DNA of 64,000 nt from Symsagittifera roscoffensis (Eukaryota > Xenacoelomorpha > Acoela > Convolutidae): NCBI RefSeq assembly GCF_963678635.1, contig NC_087066.1, positions 15,299,949 to 15,363,948 on the forward strand, in the 5' to 3' direction. A program made the position numbers and the translations under genes. The notes beneath the pieces were generated by a model. That model saw only the letters and a list, made by a program, of their open reading frames with translations. It was not told the origin of the DNA and ran no database searches. Shown here piece after piece: positions 1-12,262 of this stretch. Each line of letters begins with the position of its first letter. Positions within the stretch are counted from its first letter, which is position 1.

Positions 1-73
1 AGTATGGTATGTATGTCTTTAAATCCACCCTGGGCAATTTGTAATTAGGAAAGTGCAATACAGAACATTTGTG

Positions 74-114
<41 letters not shown>
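74..114. repeat. (TA)n microsatellite
   Basis: An almost pure TA dinucleotide run of about 40 bp. It lies 30 bp from a short copy of the GGTGGATTTA-type repeat end seen again at 1156. Confidence 0.9.
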
Positions 115-1155
115 GGTAACACAAATATTCCGTATTACACTTGCTTGATTACCAATTTTTCCACGGGCGGGTTGAGGGGATGGGCGCGGGGCGAACGCCC
201 CATATCCTCCGGAGTTCTACCCTCTCTCAAATCTCACAAACCAAAGGGTCACTATTTTCGATACTATTTTTTGCCGCTAGATTTCAACTGACCAACGTCA
301 AATTTTTTGAAAGCAAGCGCCTTTAATATATATTAATTTTGAATAAGAGCGCGCGCCAAAAAAACGTAATTTTTTGTCCTAAATGTACCCAAGAACCTCA
401 ACTATGACTTTGTTTCAAAAATTGCCCTGCGGATTAAAATAATTTTTGTCAAAAAATTTTTTTTTGTAGTTTTATGGGAGCGCTCGGAAAAAAATCGACC
501 AAATGTTTGGCAAACTTTTGGAAATTCACCCACCCCCTCGACAAAAACCGCGAATTTTCTAATTGATTATTATCAATTTAACAGTGTATCAAAAATTAAA
601 ATTTTTTGAATTAAGTTAACTTTGAAACGTTTAAAATTAATTTAATTCCGTGTAAAAATCACAGTAACAACAATTTTGAGGTTAACAACAGTCTCTTTGA
701 AAATTAACTTTAAGGGGTCGGAGGTAAAAAAAACCCGAGCAAAATTTTTGAAGCAAAAAATATACCAAAAAGACAAAAAAAGATGAAAAAGATAATGAAT
801 AAATTTAGATAAAAAAGTACCGTGAAAAACTATAAGTTGGTTAAATATGTTACAAAAAAACTTGGAAAGTTAAAGTTCGGCACAATCACCATCGGAGATA
901 ATTGAGGTACAGAGCTCCAGTTATTGCTGACTCGCATCGAAAACAGAAAAATCGAAGACACTTTTGAACCTATACTAACATTAAGTTTGAAAAAAAAAGG
1001 TTTTATGAAAAAACTTTACAAAGAAAACGCAAAATAAATTCTGGTTAAAGAAGCCAAAAAAAGTTATGCTCTACTTTAAATTTAAAAGCAGATTCAAGAG
1101 ATGAGTTTGTTTATTGAAAACTGATCTTTTTAAAATCAGATCGTGCTATACTAAA

Positions 1156-1364
1156 CCAGGGTGGATTTAGGGGGGCGGACGTCCCCCCCCCTCAGGGATT
1201 CGACCACCTGCCAACCCAGAGGTCCCTAAAATTTTTCTAAGGGACCCTGAAATTTTTTTTCAATGAGGGGGTAGCGCGCGCCAAAAAACGCAACTGCCTT
1301 TCTGGGCCTGTTTTTTTTTCGAAATCGCCTCCCTCCCCTGCAGAAAATCCTAGATCCACCCGTG
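1156..1364. mobile_element. MITE-like inverted-repeat element
   Basis: A 209-bp segment whose ends are imperfect inverted repeats: the left end reads CCAGGGTGGATTTAGG and the right end, reverse-complemented, reads CACGGGTGGATCTAGG. It is GC-richer than its surroundings and contains runs of G and C. A related end occurs inverted at 20-41, and GCGCGCGCCAAAAAA-type internal sequence recurs near 345-365 and 1270-1285. No target duplication is clear. It codes for nothing; a non-autonomous DNA transposon is the best guess. Confidence 0.5.
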
Positions 1365-2089
1365 AATAAAATCATTCGAATATGATCAGTGATTCTCATC
1401 AAAAAAGAAATTTAAATTTCTTACTTCTTTATTAGGTCCACTAAACCAATTTAGCACCAACTTTTTTATTAGAGCATTATTTTTAATAGTGCCAGCTTAT
1501 TTTAAATAGGTTTGCAGCTCTGAAAAAAAATTCCTGTAATTTTTGAGCAGAGCTGAAATAAAAATCACAAATTCAGTTTTAAAAAAACCTGCGCTCTCCT
1601 TAAAGAACTAAAAATAATTTCTGAATATACATAGGAACATGTCTCGATCTATTGGGTCTTCGATACTTATTGATTTTAGTAGAAAACTTACTTGTCACAA
1701 AATTAAATAACTTTTTGCTTTGTTAAAAACGCTGAAAAAATGATAAGCAAAGGTAGTCATTTGGTTAATTTTTTAAAATCATAAAGTCCCCAAAATTGTT
1801 AGGCCAATGTTTTCAGCTCTACTTCTTTATAAATGTTAAAAAGCATAAATATTTTTTCTTTTTTCTGTGTAATTAAGCCACTTTACTTCCGCGTACGGGG
1901 CAAGCAAAAGGTAACCAAGTCAACTCAAATTTACAAAAACTGTATTTAGTTTGATGAATATAACTCTAAACTCAGTTATTTATGTTGTGTGAATATAATC
2001 TCATGGTGTTTCTGGGAAAATTGAACATTAAGAGGCCAAACTGTGCATTCTGTGCATTGTAAACGGATTTCACAACAGGCCAAAATCAG

Positions 2090-2490
2090 ATTTGTCGTGG
2101 AATCCGCAACATTTCTACTTGTCTTTGATCTTCTTTGCTGTTTTGGATTCCACAAACAAATACTCAAAACATTGTACCGCTCGAAATCGCTCCAAAAATA
2201 GGCAAATTTGCGGAATCCGCAATTGTATGTACGGAATCCAGAACAGTTTGTGGAACTCACAAACAAATAATATGACATGTGTATAGTTACATTGAGCTAG
2301 ATTCCAGTGACAAATTTTTAAACATATTCCAAAAAGTAAGTGGATTCCACTTACAAAAATTTCGTGGATTCCGCGTACAAATAGCTGTAACGTAAAGTTT
2401 GTCGGCACAATTGTTTTGTTACGGATGACGCACCCAGCGAATATAGCTAGTTGTTCTTGATTCCGCAACTGTACGTAGATTCCGCAAAAT
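2090..2490. repeat. degenerate GGATTCC/GGAATCC repeat cluster
   Basis: About ten copies, in both orientations, of a short core resembling GTGGATTCCRC, often followed by ACAAA. They are spaced 20-50 bp apart and separated by unrelated AT-rich sequence. Inverted copies suggest local stem-loops. It is too degenerate to assign to a known satellite. Confidence 0.55.
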
Positions 2491-5400
2491 GTAAGTGTAT
2501 GCCGAGTATGCTAAATCCAAATTTTTGGATTTGAGACAGAAATTGCTGCTTATTTACATTAGCAGCAATTTCTTGCTACTTAGTTTCTACTTAGCCGAGT
2601 TTCTTTCCATAAGTAATTTTGACGAAAAAGTAAATGGCACAAAAACTTCATATCCATTTTATATCGTGAAGCCTGCGTTTTTGTACTCCTTTCAACAAAT
2701 TGCGCTGTAAATTGTGAATCATTGATGCATCCTGAGTTTTATTTGATTGATGTGTTTTTCTAATTATAATGTTAACATCTGATTTCTCAATTTCCAATCA
2801 AAGTTTTGCTTTTGAAAGAGAGTCATTGATATTTTGGTTTTTCCATTTGAATTTTTCTCAGAGGAAAACATATGAACCAATTTTGAGCGTTTTTGATCAT
2901 TTAATAGGCTCAAATGTTAGCGCCTCAAATTTGTTATTTTTCCAAAATTTTGCTCAAGTTTTATTGCTGTTTTGTTTTGGCGCATCAATTTTACATTTTC
3001 AACTGTCTCATTTTGTAAGCTTTTGGATTTCCGGATTGAAAAAAAAGTTTTATTTATCTATATTTGTTTTGATAAAAATAAACTGTGATTTGCAAAAATA
3101 CCAAATTTTTTTGAACATTTCAAGAATGATAAATCAAGCCTGAAACCAAGAGAAAAACTACTTTTTTACAGTTTATGGCATCTTCATAGATTTTTCTATA
3201 CAAATGAAAATTTGGCGTTAATCAAAACATCAGAAAAAAAAAATTACTTTGATTTATTCAAAAGTTCTTGAAAAGCCAAAATTTCTTCAAAAGCCAAAAT
3301 TTTTTGTTTGTAGTCAAATATTGAGTTTGGTTTACTTTTGATAAATTCTTTTTTCTAATTTTTTTGGATTCTTTTTTTGGAGTTTTTTATCAGAGAAATA
3401 ATTAAGAGGTAGTACCTGTAAAATTATTACTTTTAATTGATTTTTAATTTCACACGCCGCACTCAAAAATCTAATGACAGTCGATGAATGATTCCCGCCT
3501 GCTAGTTTTCAATCATTTTCGCAGCGATTCCCTCCAGCTAGTTTCCATTAATTTTGTTGGCATACGTTTGTTTTTCAATTTTTGCAATTAACCTAGCTGA
3601 GAAAAAAAGTTTTGTATCAGCAATAAAGCTGGATCTGGAGAGCTGGTTTAAATTATCCTAGGATAACGATAACTTTTATGTCAGTTTTTTAATAACATCC
3701 AGTAAAAAAGCGAGAAATTGAACAAAAAAACCCACAAGGATAGCCGGTTACTGTGCAAGTGGCACAAAATATTCCGACCACATTCTCAGATTTTTTTCTT
3801 CAAGTTAGTCTTTTTTTTTTCTAGTCATTTAATGATTTCTTTATGCAAACGCGTTGAAATTTAGTGAGTTAGGCATAAATGGCTACAAAAATTATGAAAG
3901 CAAAAAAGTGTATTTCAGTTCAAAAAATTTATTAAGATTTTTTTTTTCAATTTCTTGCACTAAGAGTTTCAAATGTTTTCGAAAGTTTTTTGTCGGAGGA
4001 GCGCTATATAAGGAGTCCAAAACTATATTATTTTTATAGTAAAACTATCAATTTTTGGCCTAAATTGGTGATTTTTATACCTAACGAACGTTACTCGGTT
4101 GCTTTATCCGCTCGAAAATAGACGAAAAATCAAAATTTTTAAACGTGATTTTCTCACACTGGAAACTTTGTATTGAAAACTTTTATCTCGTTCGAATCAC
4201 GACTGATTCGAATATATCGCTCAACCCAGTCCAGTTATTACTTGTGGTTCCTGAAAAAAAAGATTTAAAAAAATTGAAATACGCCAGTATACATCGCTTT
4301 AAAGAACATTTTCAAAAAGTTTTGCTATTTTAAATGGACTTATTTATTCACTCAGCATGTTGGCATCCTGAAATCTTGGCTTCATCATGTGGTTTTGTCG
4401 GCTTAAAGGTCCATTTGCTGTTTCAATAGATTTCAGCCAATTACGATTCGTATGCTGAGATTTTAAAGTCAGCGAGTTCCGAGTGATTTCAATTTGGATA
4501 GGAAACAATTGTTTTGAACTTACTCTGAAACTTTAACACAGGTACAATCGGAACTGCACCCCCAAAACTGCTTGGTACCTTTCGAAATTCCATTGATTGG
4601 GTTGATCAGCGCCATCTTGATTACCCTGTCACTTTTCAGTGTCAGAATCGCAACTGAAAGTGGCTTGCATCACCCAAACGAAGTTGGTGGCATACTAAAA
4701 TTTTCCAAAAGCAACAGCTAGCTTTTTAAAGATCTTTGAACGATACTGAAGCTCTCCTAAATCACTAGCCATAACGTAAGGATTAAGCTAGTGCAATTTT
4801 TAGAGAAGTTGAAGTTTCACGAAGTTTAAATAACTAACAGAAATTCGAGTTTCTAAGTAGAAATCCTATCATCTTCGAAAGATGTGAATACTTCATCAGT
4901 TTTGGTTTTATTCCTCCAGAAAATCTAATTATAACCAAAATACAGTTGGAAAAAAGTCAATAATTGCAAGCAAACTGAAAAAAATCTGTTTTTTTTTTTG
5001 AAAAAACGATCAAGTTTTGAATTGAAACTCAAAGCAAAAGGAGATGGCTTCAAAGCTCTTATAATTTCATATATTTATGATTGTACTTTTTACAAAAAAT
5101 AATTCAATTTGAGAAAACTGGATCAATAGAAGACCAAGACTTATCATGGACAAAAAAGTCAACTGATAATAGGAAAAACGTCGATGAACCAAGGAAACAG
5201 AAACGAAAAACATGTCAACTACTTTCTAAATCTGAATGTAAAAAACCCTGGCCTTAAAGCTCTTTAAATTTCAAGAAAAATTTATGATTGACTTTTTTGA
5301 TAAAATTAATTCAATTTTAGAAAACTGGGCCACACAGTATAGTTTTACTTCCGCTGGTAAATCCGAAAGTTAAAATCCACTTTCAAAATCAGAAGTTGAT

Positions 5401-6167
5401 CAGGTTTTTATGACTTTTACACTAGGGCTCTTCGATAGTTGAGTTTGATTTCCTTTTAACAAAACAAAAGAACTCAACTTAAAACGACATCAATTGACAA
5501 ACAGCGAAAAATCAAATATGAGCGTGAACAAAGCCTTTTCCTGAGAAAAAAAATATTATGACTTACATTAGTCTTTACAAGGTGAATCGACCCTGAAAAC
5601 TAGTCTTTTTTGAAACTAAATATCATTCAACTTTTTCCACATCAGTTGCATCCGTGTTATTGGAAAACGTAATGTTCCTTCAATACAGTAATTTAATTCA
5701 TATTGACATAAAAAAAACGAAATCCAAACCGCAAAAAAATCAAACTTTGTCAATTGAAACTGATTGTGAAATTTTTAGTGCATATGAAGCTACAAAATAT
5801 TTTTTACTTCACTTTACGATCGATTTTGTGCATGGTGCTAATACTTATTTCTCCTTGTGAGTGATCGCACAAAACAATGTAAGCAAAACCCACTGAACTC
5901 AAACAATCTTTACTTGTATCATTTTCTTTCTATAACATTGTGGCAGCTAATCCCTTATGCAAATTACAAAGATACGAGCGGTTCAGCTCATAACAGAGAA
6001 CAACTATAGTGCCCTTGTTTCAAGATCTATATGCATTATTTTTTCGGGACTGGGCAGTGTTATTTCACCCGAAAGCTACGATTAGGCATCATGGTACTCC
6101 CCTTTCAAAAATTAAAAACGACACTCAATTCAATTTGACAATTTTTTCGGCGACAGATTATACAATT

Positions 6168-7121
6168 TTACTCATGGTCAATATTTTCAGTTTTCATATC
6201 CAGTTTTTCTCTGATTTCAGCTGGCAACCCGGCATTTGACTCTTCCAGATGTCTATACCTCTTCACCTTTCTCAACTGCAGTTGACTGAAATCTTGTTTC
6301 TCCATGTGAACCCTGCCCATCTGAGAGTTGAACTCGTCCATCGATATATTCTTGCGTTTCGAGGGCATCAACTCTTTGGGCTTCCTCAGACTCTCTTGAT
6401 AGAGGTCATCTGTAGCAAGTTGTGACCTTGCAACTTTCAAGGTCACTTGAGGTCCTATTTCGACCAAATCTACGCGTGGTGCGCTGTCTTTTGCTACGCC
6501 GCTTTTCGCCAACTTGATTGCATATGGCATCATTTGAATCGAGTCACCAATTAAGAAGAAAGAAATTACACTTTTCACTCCCTGCAATGAAAACTTATCA
6601 GTTACAATTCCTCGGAAATAATCGACGAAAAAACTTCTGATTCGAGAAGTCAGCTTTGATTTTTCGAAATCATCTCCGGCGAAAACAAGCAACGGTTTGT
6701 TTCCTCTTCCCTCGGGTAAATTTCCGAGAAAGTTTGAAACTGGTTTGAGGTCTTCAACTAAAAACTCAAACATATCCAAAATATTCCCGTTGTAAAGTCG
6801 ACCACAAATCAACGCGTTTGGTTTCTTTTTCGAATGCCTGGAAAGTGAAAATAAAGATGCGTCATTTTTGCGACAAAACTTCTCAACTGGAGTTGGGTCT
6901 TCAAAAGGCAACAATTCCTGCTTCATTTTACCGTAAAATACTGCATGCGGTTTTTTTAGGTGGTGCAAATCCGCTAACAGCTCGGAGCTTTTCGTACACG
7001 TAGACGCACACCGGAAGAACAAAGAAAACTTCTCGTTTTCAACTATTTTCGGTTCACGATTCAGTAGGAACTTTCGTCCCTTGTGGCTTTTCGGTTTTTC
7101 TATGCGACGCAAAGGAGCCAT
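6168..7121 (-). CDS. RPF2: Ribosome production factor 2 (Brix domain)
   Basis: Encodes 317 residues, close to the roughly 306 of human RPF2. RPF2 works with RRS1 to bring the 5S RNP (5S rRNA, RPL5, RPL11) into the nucleolar pre-60S particle. The N-terminus carries the family signature (KPKSHKGRK, then LNREPKIVEN). A Brix domain follows at about residues 25-230, with NALICGRLYNGNILDMFEF and the late motif LVEIGPQ. The C-terminus keeps DDLY, GRVHMEKQDFSQLQLRKVKR and a basic tail. The start chosen is the ATG at 7119-7121; seven upstream in-frame codons run into a TTTTCAG acceptor, so they are probably not translated. No intron interrupts the frame. The gene lies 485 bp downstream of PSMD12 on the same strand, so it could be second in an operon. 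Confidence 0.95.
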   Translation of the reverse strand: MAPLRRIEKPKSHKGRKFLLNREPKIVENEKFSLFFRCASTCTKSSELLADLHHLKKPHAVFYGKMKQELLPFEDPTPVEKFCRKNDASLFSLSRHSKKKPNALICGRLYNGNILDMFEFLVEDLKPVSNFLGNLPEGRGNKPLLVFAGDDFEKSKLTSRIRSFFVDYFRGIVTDKFSLQGVKSVISFFLIGDSIQMMPYAIKLAKSGVAKDSAPRVDLVEIGPQVTLKVARSQLATDDLYQESLRKPKELMPSKRKNISMDEFNSQMGRVHMEKQDFSQLQLRKVKRYRHLEESNAGLPAEIREKLDMKTENIDHE

Positions 7122-7606
7122 TTGATACTCTGAAAACAATTTAAAGGCTTATTCAATTTCTTCTTTCTATTGCATAACTACCCCGACATTTTTCAGAGGA
7201 CAGTTTTTAGCTTGAAATTTATATCGTAGAAACCACTTACTGTAACGCATTTAAAACTCAATTATCTCTTTTGAAGCGATCCTTTTCCGGTAAATTTCTA
7301 GACTGATTGAACGATTATACTCCTGATTTGAAATTTCCAAGCATGTATTCTTTTTTGTATAAACGTGTTTGCAAACCACTTAAGTGCTGCAATCAGAACA
7401 CACTATTCAACTCAGTTAAAAACAGATCTCTTGGTGTTAAATTCAATTAAGTACATGTCATGTTACATTCCTATCAATATCGTCATCAAGGTAACATGCG
7501 TTTACAAATTAAAACAAATTAACCGGAATAACTCAATCACTGATGGAAAAAATGAATCCTTCAAAACTACACCCCAACTACTGATAACGACAATGACGTC
7601 ATTATA
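7122..7606 (-). other. PSMD12-RPF2 intergenic spacer
   Basis: 485 bp between the PSMD12 stop and the RPF2 start. On the minus strand it ends with TTTTCAG about eight bases before the RPF2 ATG, a good 3' splice or spliced-leader acceptor. I see no other conserved element. Confidence 0.6.
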
Positions 7607-8292
7607 CTACCGAGCTGCTACGCCTTTCGCATTTGCGTATTTATGGACCATGAATTCCTTGTCAATCAAGTGGGATGTATGGCTCATCAGGTTCATTAGG
7701 CCATTAATGGACACAGCCCAGTCGTCCAGAACTTTTGCCGCGTCTCTCGGTTTCTTGAAACTCACTATGTTCGTCAGTCCATCAATTCTGGCGTATATCA
7801 TTTCTTTGAACACCAGCTTTGATATGCAGATTTCCACCTCCTCTGGCGGTAAATCCAGAAGAATGGACATTCTTTCCAGTTTAACTCTGGTATAATACTC
7901 AGTCATCACTCTAATATTGTGTTCAACTACTCTTTCCTTAAGGCACTTCCAGGCTTTCTCGCCTTCTTCCCCCGTGAAAACTTCCGGCGGAGGGTTCGAC
8001 TTCGATCCAGCCCTGAGCTCATTACCATAGTTTGCCTCCAGGGCAGACCAGGAAATAATTTCTGAGGTCAAAAACAGCTTGAGCAAGTTGTGATACATTT
8101 TCATGGGCTCCTCTTTTAGGTTTTTGTCGAGGGAAACTCTGTTCATGAAATCGGCCTGTTCGTTTCCATACTCTGCCAGACAAATGAATAGCACGACTGA
8201 CTTGAGTGCCATGAATTTGTCTGATTCGTTCGCTTTTATCATCGGTGTTTCATATACAGCGTGGAAGTGTTTGCAAATGTCCAGATGTGAGC
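7607..8292 (-). CDS. PSMD12: 26S proteasome regulatory subunit RPN5/PSMD12, exon 2
   Basis: Second coding exon, encoding the C-terminal half. RPN5 is a PCI-domain scaffold subunit of the proteasome lid. The exon opens behind a CTTTCAG acceptor (8293-8299) in phase 1, giving the Gly shared with exon 1, then SHLDICKHFHAVYETP. It continues with ALKSVVLFICLAEYGNEQAD and the PCI/winged-helix core around ERVVEHNIRVMTEYYTRV, LLDLPPEEVE and IDGLTNIVSFKKPRDA, ending with a C-terminal helix containing HLIDKEFMVHK. Joined to exon 1 the product is 459 residues, against 456 in human. The joint restores both frame and homology, so the two-exon model is well supported. Confidence 0.95.
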
Positions 8293-8639
8293 CTGAAAGA
8301 AAAAAATTTCATAATTGAGCCAAAAAAAGAATTCACCCTCTTTTAATTCAAAGTTATTTTACACCGAGACAAGAGTAACCTCTGCGAGCCAACAATCAAA
8401 AAAATCTTAAATGGTAATGAATGCAAAGCTGGTTGTTACGTGAAAAATGTTGGTTTCAAGATGTTTTTGTTTAAATGTATTGTGTTTAAGCAGACTCAAA
8501 GATGCAATTCTCGTACAAAACGACAAATTCAAACATAAGAAAGCTCTGCTTTGCAAACACTCGCAAGAGCATGACCAAAAAGCAGCTCTATCAAGTGAAA
8601 TAAGAAAAAGTAGAAATAAGCCTCAATTGAGCAAAAACT

Positions 8640-8722
8640 CGGCAACGTGTAAGATTCGAATTTGCTGCCTTGCATTTTAGAGACTCGCGCACTAACCACC
8701 CAGCCACAGATGCTTAAATTTA
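8640..8722 (-). repeat. tRNA-like (SINE-type) sequence with A and B boxes
   Basis: Read on the minus strand, the segment has an A-box-like TGGCTGGGTGGTTAG followed about 45 nt later by a B-box-like AATTCGAATC. The spacing fits an internal RNA polymerase III promoter. The anticodon arm does not fold convincingly, so it is more likely a decayed tRNA or tRNA-derived SINE head than a functional tRNA. Confidence 0.4.
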
Positions 8723-9889
8723 CCAAAAACTAGCCAATAATAACAAAGCTACCTGTGCTAATAAATTGTCAATTCGATGCCGCAAAAGGGGTACCAAATA
8801 CAAAAAGACACAATTTTGCATGTATTAAAATGAAAAACACAAAGCAAATTATGTATAAATTAGGCAATTCAAAAAAAATGCGAGATAAATTGAGTTGAAA
8901 AATTTCTGAAATCGAGTTTTTATCATTGTACTGCTGTTTAAAACAAATAACTTTTTTCGGTTCATTTGATGAATTAAACATGCATCAACTGTGTTAATTT
9001 TTCACTTATAAACTGTTAAATCACATACGATATTATACAGCTAACAGCAGCCTACCGTTCAAAGTGCCACCAAAAATAGCACTTTTAATTCCGATTTAGG
9101 TTGGAAAAAAAAGAAGGTTCGTACCAATACAATCGCTTCGCAAGTGTAAAAAAAAGCCGTTTTGCACGTCTGTGGTCATTATTGAACTGACTGTCCTCCT
9201 AGACCACCTAGTGCGCAAAGATTTAAGTGACATCACTTACAAAAAAAACACTGAAACTCTGTAATTTGATATATAATAACAAATAGTATTCAAAATTTAA
9301 AGGCAGTGTAGAAACTAAATACTTTTCGTACACAGACAATAGTTACTAATCTTGCACAAAGACATCAATCATTAGAGAAAAGTTAGATGATTTCCGAGAT
9401 AAATTTCCGTACCAAACTTGGATTGAGTCTTTTTTAAATTGGTTCAGAAACAATGTTTGGTGAGTTTTTTTTATTTGAAATTACACTTGCGAACTTAATT
9501 GGTTATTACTATGCATTAAAATACCTTTCCCAAAAACAGTTTTTTTTGCGTATTGGCTATTAGAGAAAACGATGAGAACTATTTTCTAGATATCTCATTC
9601 AAATACGATTTTCCTTTTGGTAAACCGAGCATAGCATAGTCGTTTTTGTGAAAATGTCCGCACCACACTCCTCTATCGGCACGCTACTGGTCGAGCTACA
9701 AAAAAAACAGACAAATTTTGCATCACTTTTGAAAGTCCGCACTGCCAAACATCTTTAGCATGCGCCGGATAACCAGTATTTGCTGTTGCTGGTAAGTAAA
9801 TTTTACTCTTTGTAGAAAATTTTTATTTTGTAATGCAATGAGAAAACCAAGTTTATTACAACGTTGGGAAATTGAAATTTTGAGATACT

Positions 9890-11010
9890 TCACCTTAAGT
9901 TTTCTATAAAAAAAACGTATTCACATCTTGAAAACTACAAAAATTGAGCTGTCTTTTTGATGGCAATATTCGCAATCTTTGAAAAAACACAACTACAGGG
10001 TTGGGAATTTCACTGTAACAAATTATTTAGTAATTTGAGTTTTCTGAACATTTCCAAACAAATCACAAAAATCGTCGTATCTCTTAAACAAAATTGATTT
10101 GTGTATTCTCAATTGGCGGCCAAATTTGCAACCCCTGCAATTACTCTGACAGCCCCCAACTTCAAACTTTGAACAGCAAACTTGGAAATTCAAACTTAAA
10201 AAAAATTAATTTAATTTTCATGAAAATTTTTCTGAAAAAATCACAAAAAACTTCATATCTGGAAAATTACAAGGATTTGAGTAGTCAAATTAGGAGGCAA
10301 AACTCGCAACTTCTGGGAGTACCCTGACAGAGCCTCACTACACAGATAAAATTTTGTGAAATTTTTTCATACCTTAGTTTTCTGAAAAATTTTGAAAAAA
10401 AAAACCTTAAAAACGTCATATCTCAAAAACTACAAAAATTTGAGCAACCAAGTTCAGAGGAAAGACTCGCAACCCTTGAGAGTTCCCTCACAGACTCCAA
10501 TAACAAGATTGAGATGTTGAAAACATTTGGAATTTTTTAACATTTAAGTTTTTTTTTGAAAACTTCGGAGAAAATCATAAAAACGTCATACCTTGAAAAC
10601 TACTAGGATTTGAGCAGCCCTAATCAGAGGCAAGATTTGAAACCCTTGAGAGTACCCTCACAATATCCAACAACAGGATTGAGATCTTCAACGTTTTGGG
10701 AATTTTTGAAATCTAAGTTTTTGAAAAAATCATCAAAAACGTCATATCTCGAAAACTACAAGGATTTGAGAAGTGACAATTGAAGGCAATATTTGCAACT
10801 CCTGAGAGTACCCTGACCGCACCCAACTACAGGGTGAGAATTTCAAAAATTGAGAAATTTTTTTAAATTAAATTTTCTAGAACATTTTGAAAAATCTCGA
10901 AAATTGCCTATCTCGTAAACTAAAAGGATTTGGTTATTCATATATGGAGGCCAGAATCGCAAAACCTGGGAAAACTCTGACAATATCCAACTATTGGGTT
11001 GCTAATTTCA
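9890..11010. repeat. tandem repeat of about 165-bp period inside the PSMD12 intron
   Basis: About seven degenerate copies of a unit with the landmarks CGTCATATCTCGAAAACTAC, AAGGATTTGAG, AGGCAA..TCGCAAC, GAGAGTACCCT and a T-rich end with TTTTCTGAAAAA. The CGTCATAT landmark falls at about 10071, 10251, 10414, 10584, 10740 and 10904, so the period is 156-180 bp. A shorter first copy lies near 9920. The array is non-coding. Confidence 0.8.
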
Positions 11011-11637
11011 AACTTGATGAAATAAACACTGATTTTAAACTGAAAATCGAAAAGAAAAACCTTAACCATTGCAATATAGACAACAAAAGAGAACTAAGAG
11101 GCAGTGAAGATGTACAAAACAAAGGTACCAGATAGATTCTTAACTCCTCCGCTATCCCTTAAAAATCAACGACTGCAAAAAATTTAATTATAACCTCTTT
11201 CACAATTATACGAACTCCATTTCGTCCACTAAGTTGCTAACAACAACTACGATTGTTTTGTTTACGATCACGTTATGCCCTGCACTAAAAATTCCTTCCA
11301 GACCCGACAAGTGTCCAGAAACGCGTTCGATATCTCAAAGCTGAAAAAACAAAAGACGAAGAACAATTTCTGGTACCGAATACCTTTTCAGGTAAACAAA
11401 TTGTCAGCTTTTCTTGGATTCGACCTGATAACGATGGATTACAAAAATTTGAAAGAAAAACTGACTGAATTATACTGGCAATTCTTCTATGAAAAATTTA
11501 CTGAGAGCGATTATTGTACTTGGCGAATCAACTGTGCTTGCGACTGCTGCTTAAACTCGAAAAACTTTGACATCAGATAAAAATGTTAAAACTCGGAACT
11601 TGATTTAGCCCTTGGATTTTGTTCCTAAATTCTGTAT

Positions 11638-11655
11638 TATTATTATTATTATACT
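11638..11655. repeat. short ATT microsatellite
   Basis: A run of ATT trinucleotides of about 18 bp in the PSMD12 intron. Confidence 0.8.
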
Positions 11656-12262
11656 AACTACTCGGCCACGGACTCTTAATAAACCACAAACACTGGCCAT
11701 AAATAATGCAGAGAACAGAGGATATGAAATTTCCAATGCTACAGATTGTGATTAAAGCAAAAGAGCTAGCAAATAAGTGGACACTTTTAACGAACACTTT
11801 CATTTGCGAATTAGGTTAGAAAAAAAGGTTCGTACTAACACACTAATGCTCACAAGCTGGCTAGTATAAACATGAAAATCGTGTAACCTGCTATTAACTA
11901 GTTTTTTTAAACCAAAATCAGGGAAACGGAAAGACCGAATGAGTATTATAACTCAATATGTTTACGCTCCGCTTGTGTGTAATTACAATCTCAACGAAGC
12001 ATCGTTTTTCAGCACTTGAATCAAAAATACGCAAACAATTAATTCATTACTTGAATCCAGAAAACGAGAAACTCAATATTGATCAGCAAACACTAAGTTT
12101 TCTTTCAATAGAAGAACAATTTTGCCATTGACTGGGTTTAAGAGGTGTACTGAAGTTCGGGTACAAAATGCGATAAAAGTAACAATTCACACTCCTTTCA
12201 GGTGCCTTGGAAGTACTTCATGACTCTCCAATAACTTACGAAACTATTTTGATTCCACAAAC

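Larger units (their letters stand above)
1..6167. other. AT-rich intergenic region, no convincing gene
   Basis: About 6 kb of AT-rich DNA. The open frames are short, low in complexity and match nothing I recognise. It holds a TA microsatellite (74-114), a small inverted-repeat element (1156-1364, with related sequence at 20-560) and a degenerate GGATTCC-type repeat (2090-2490). I see nothing else definable; the right end is downstream of RPF2 and probably includes its 3' UTR. Confidence 0.6.
8293..12262 (-). other. PSMD12 intron 1 (about 4 kb)
   Basis: Donor GTTTGT at 12262 and acceptor CTTTCAG at 8293-8299, phase 1. The intron contains a tRNA-like promoter sequence (8640-8722), a roughly 165-bp tandem repeat (9890-11010) and a short ATT microsatellite (11638-11655). 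No coding exon is needed between the two flanking exons, because the protein alignment is continuous across the joint. Confidence 0.85.

Noticed and set aside
2769-3143. 124-codon plus-strand frame rich in Phe, Leu and Ser
   Set aside because: Composition follows the T-rich DNA; no signal peptide or family resemblance.
8640-8722. Functional tRNA gene
   Set aside because: A and B boxes are degenerate and the anticodon and acceptor stems do not form.
11275-11580. 101-codon plus-strand frame in the PSMD12 intron
   Set aside because: No recognised domain, no splice or promoter context, and surrounded by degenerate repeat sequence. A real small gene cannot be excluded.
12198-12262. C-terminal extension of PSMD12 exon 1 frame (after KHEG)
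   Set aside because: A GTTTGT donor at 12262 and the family alignment show that it is intron.
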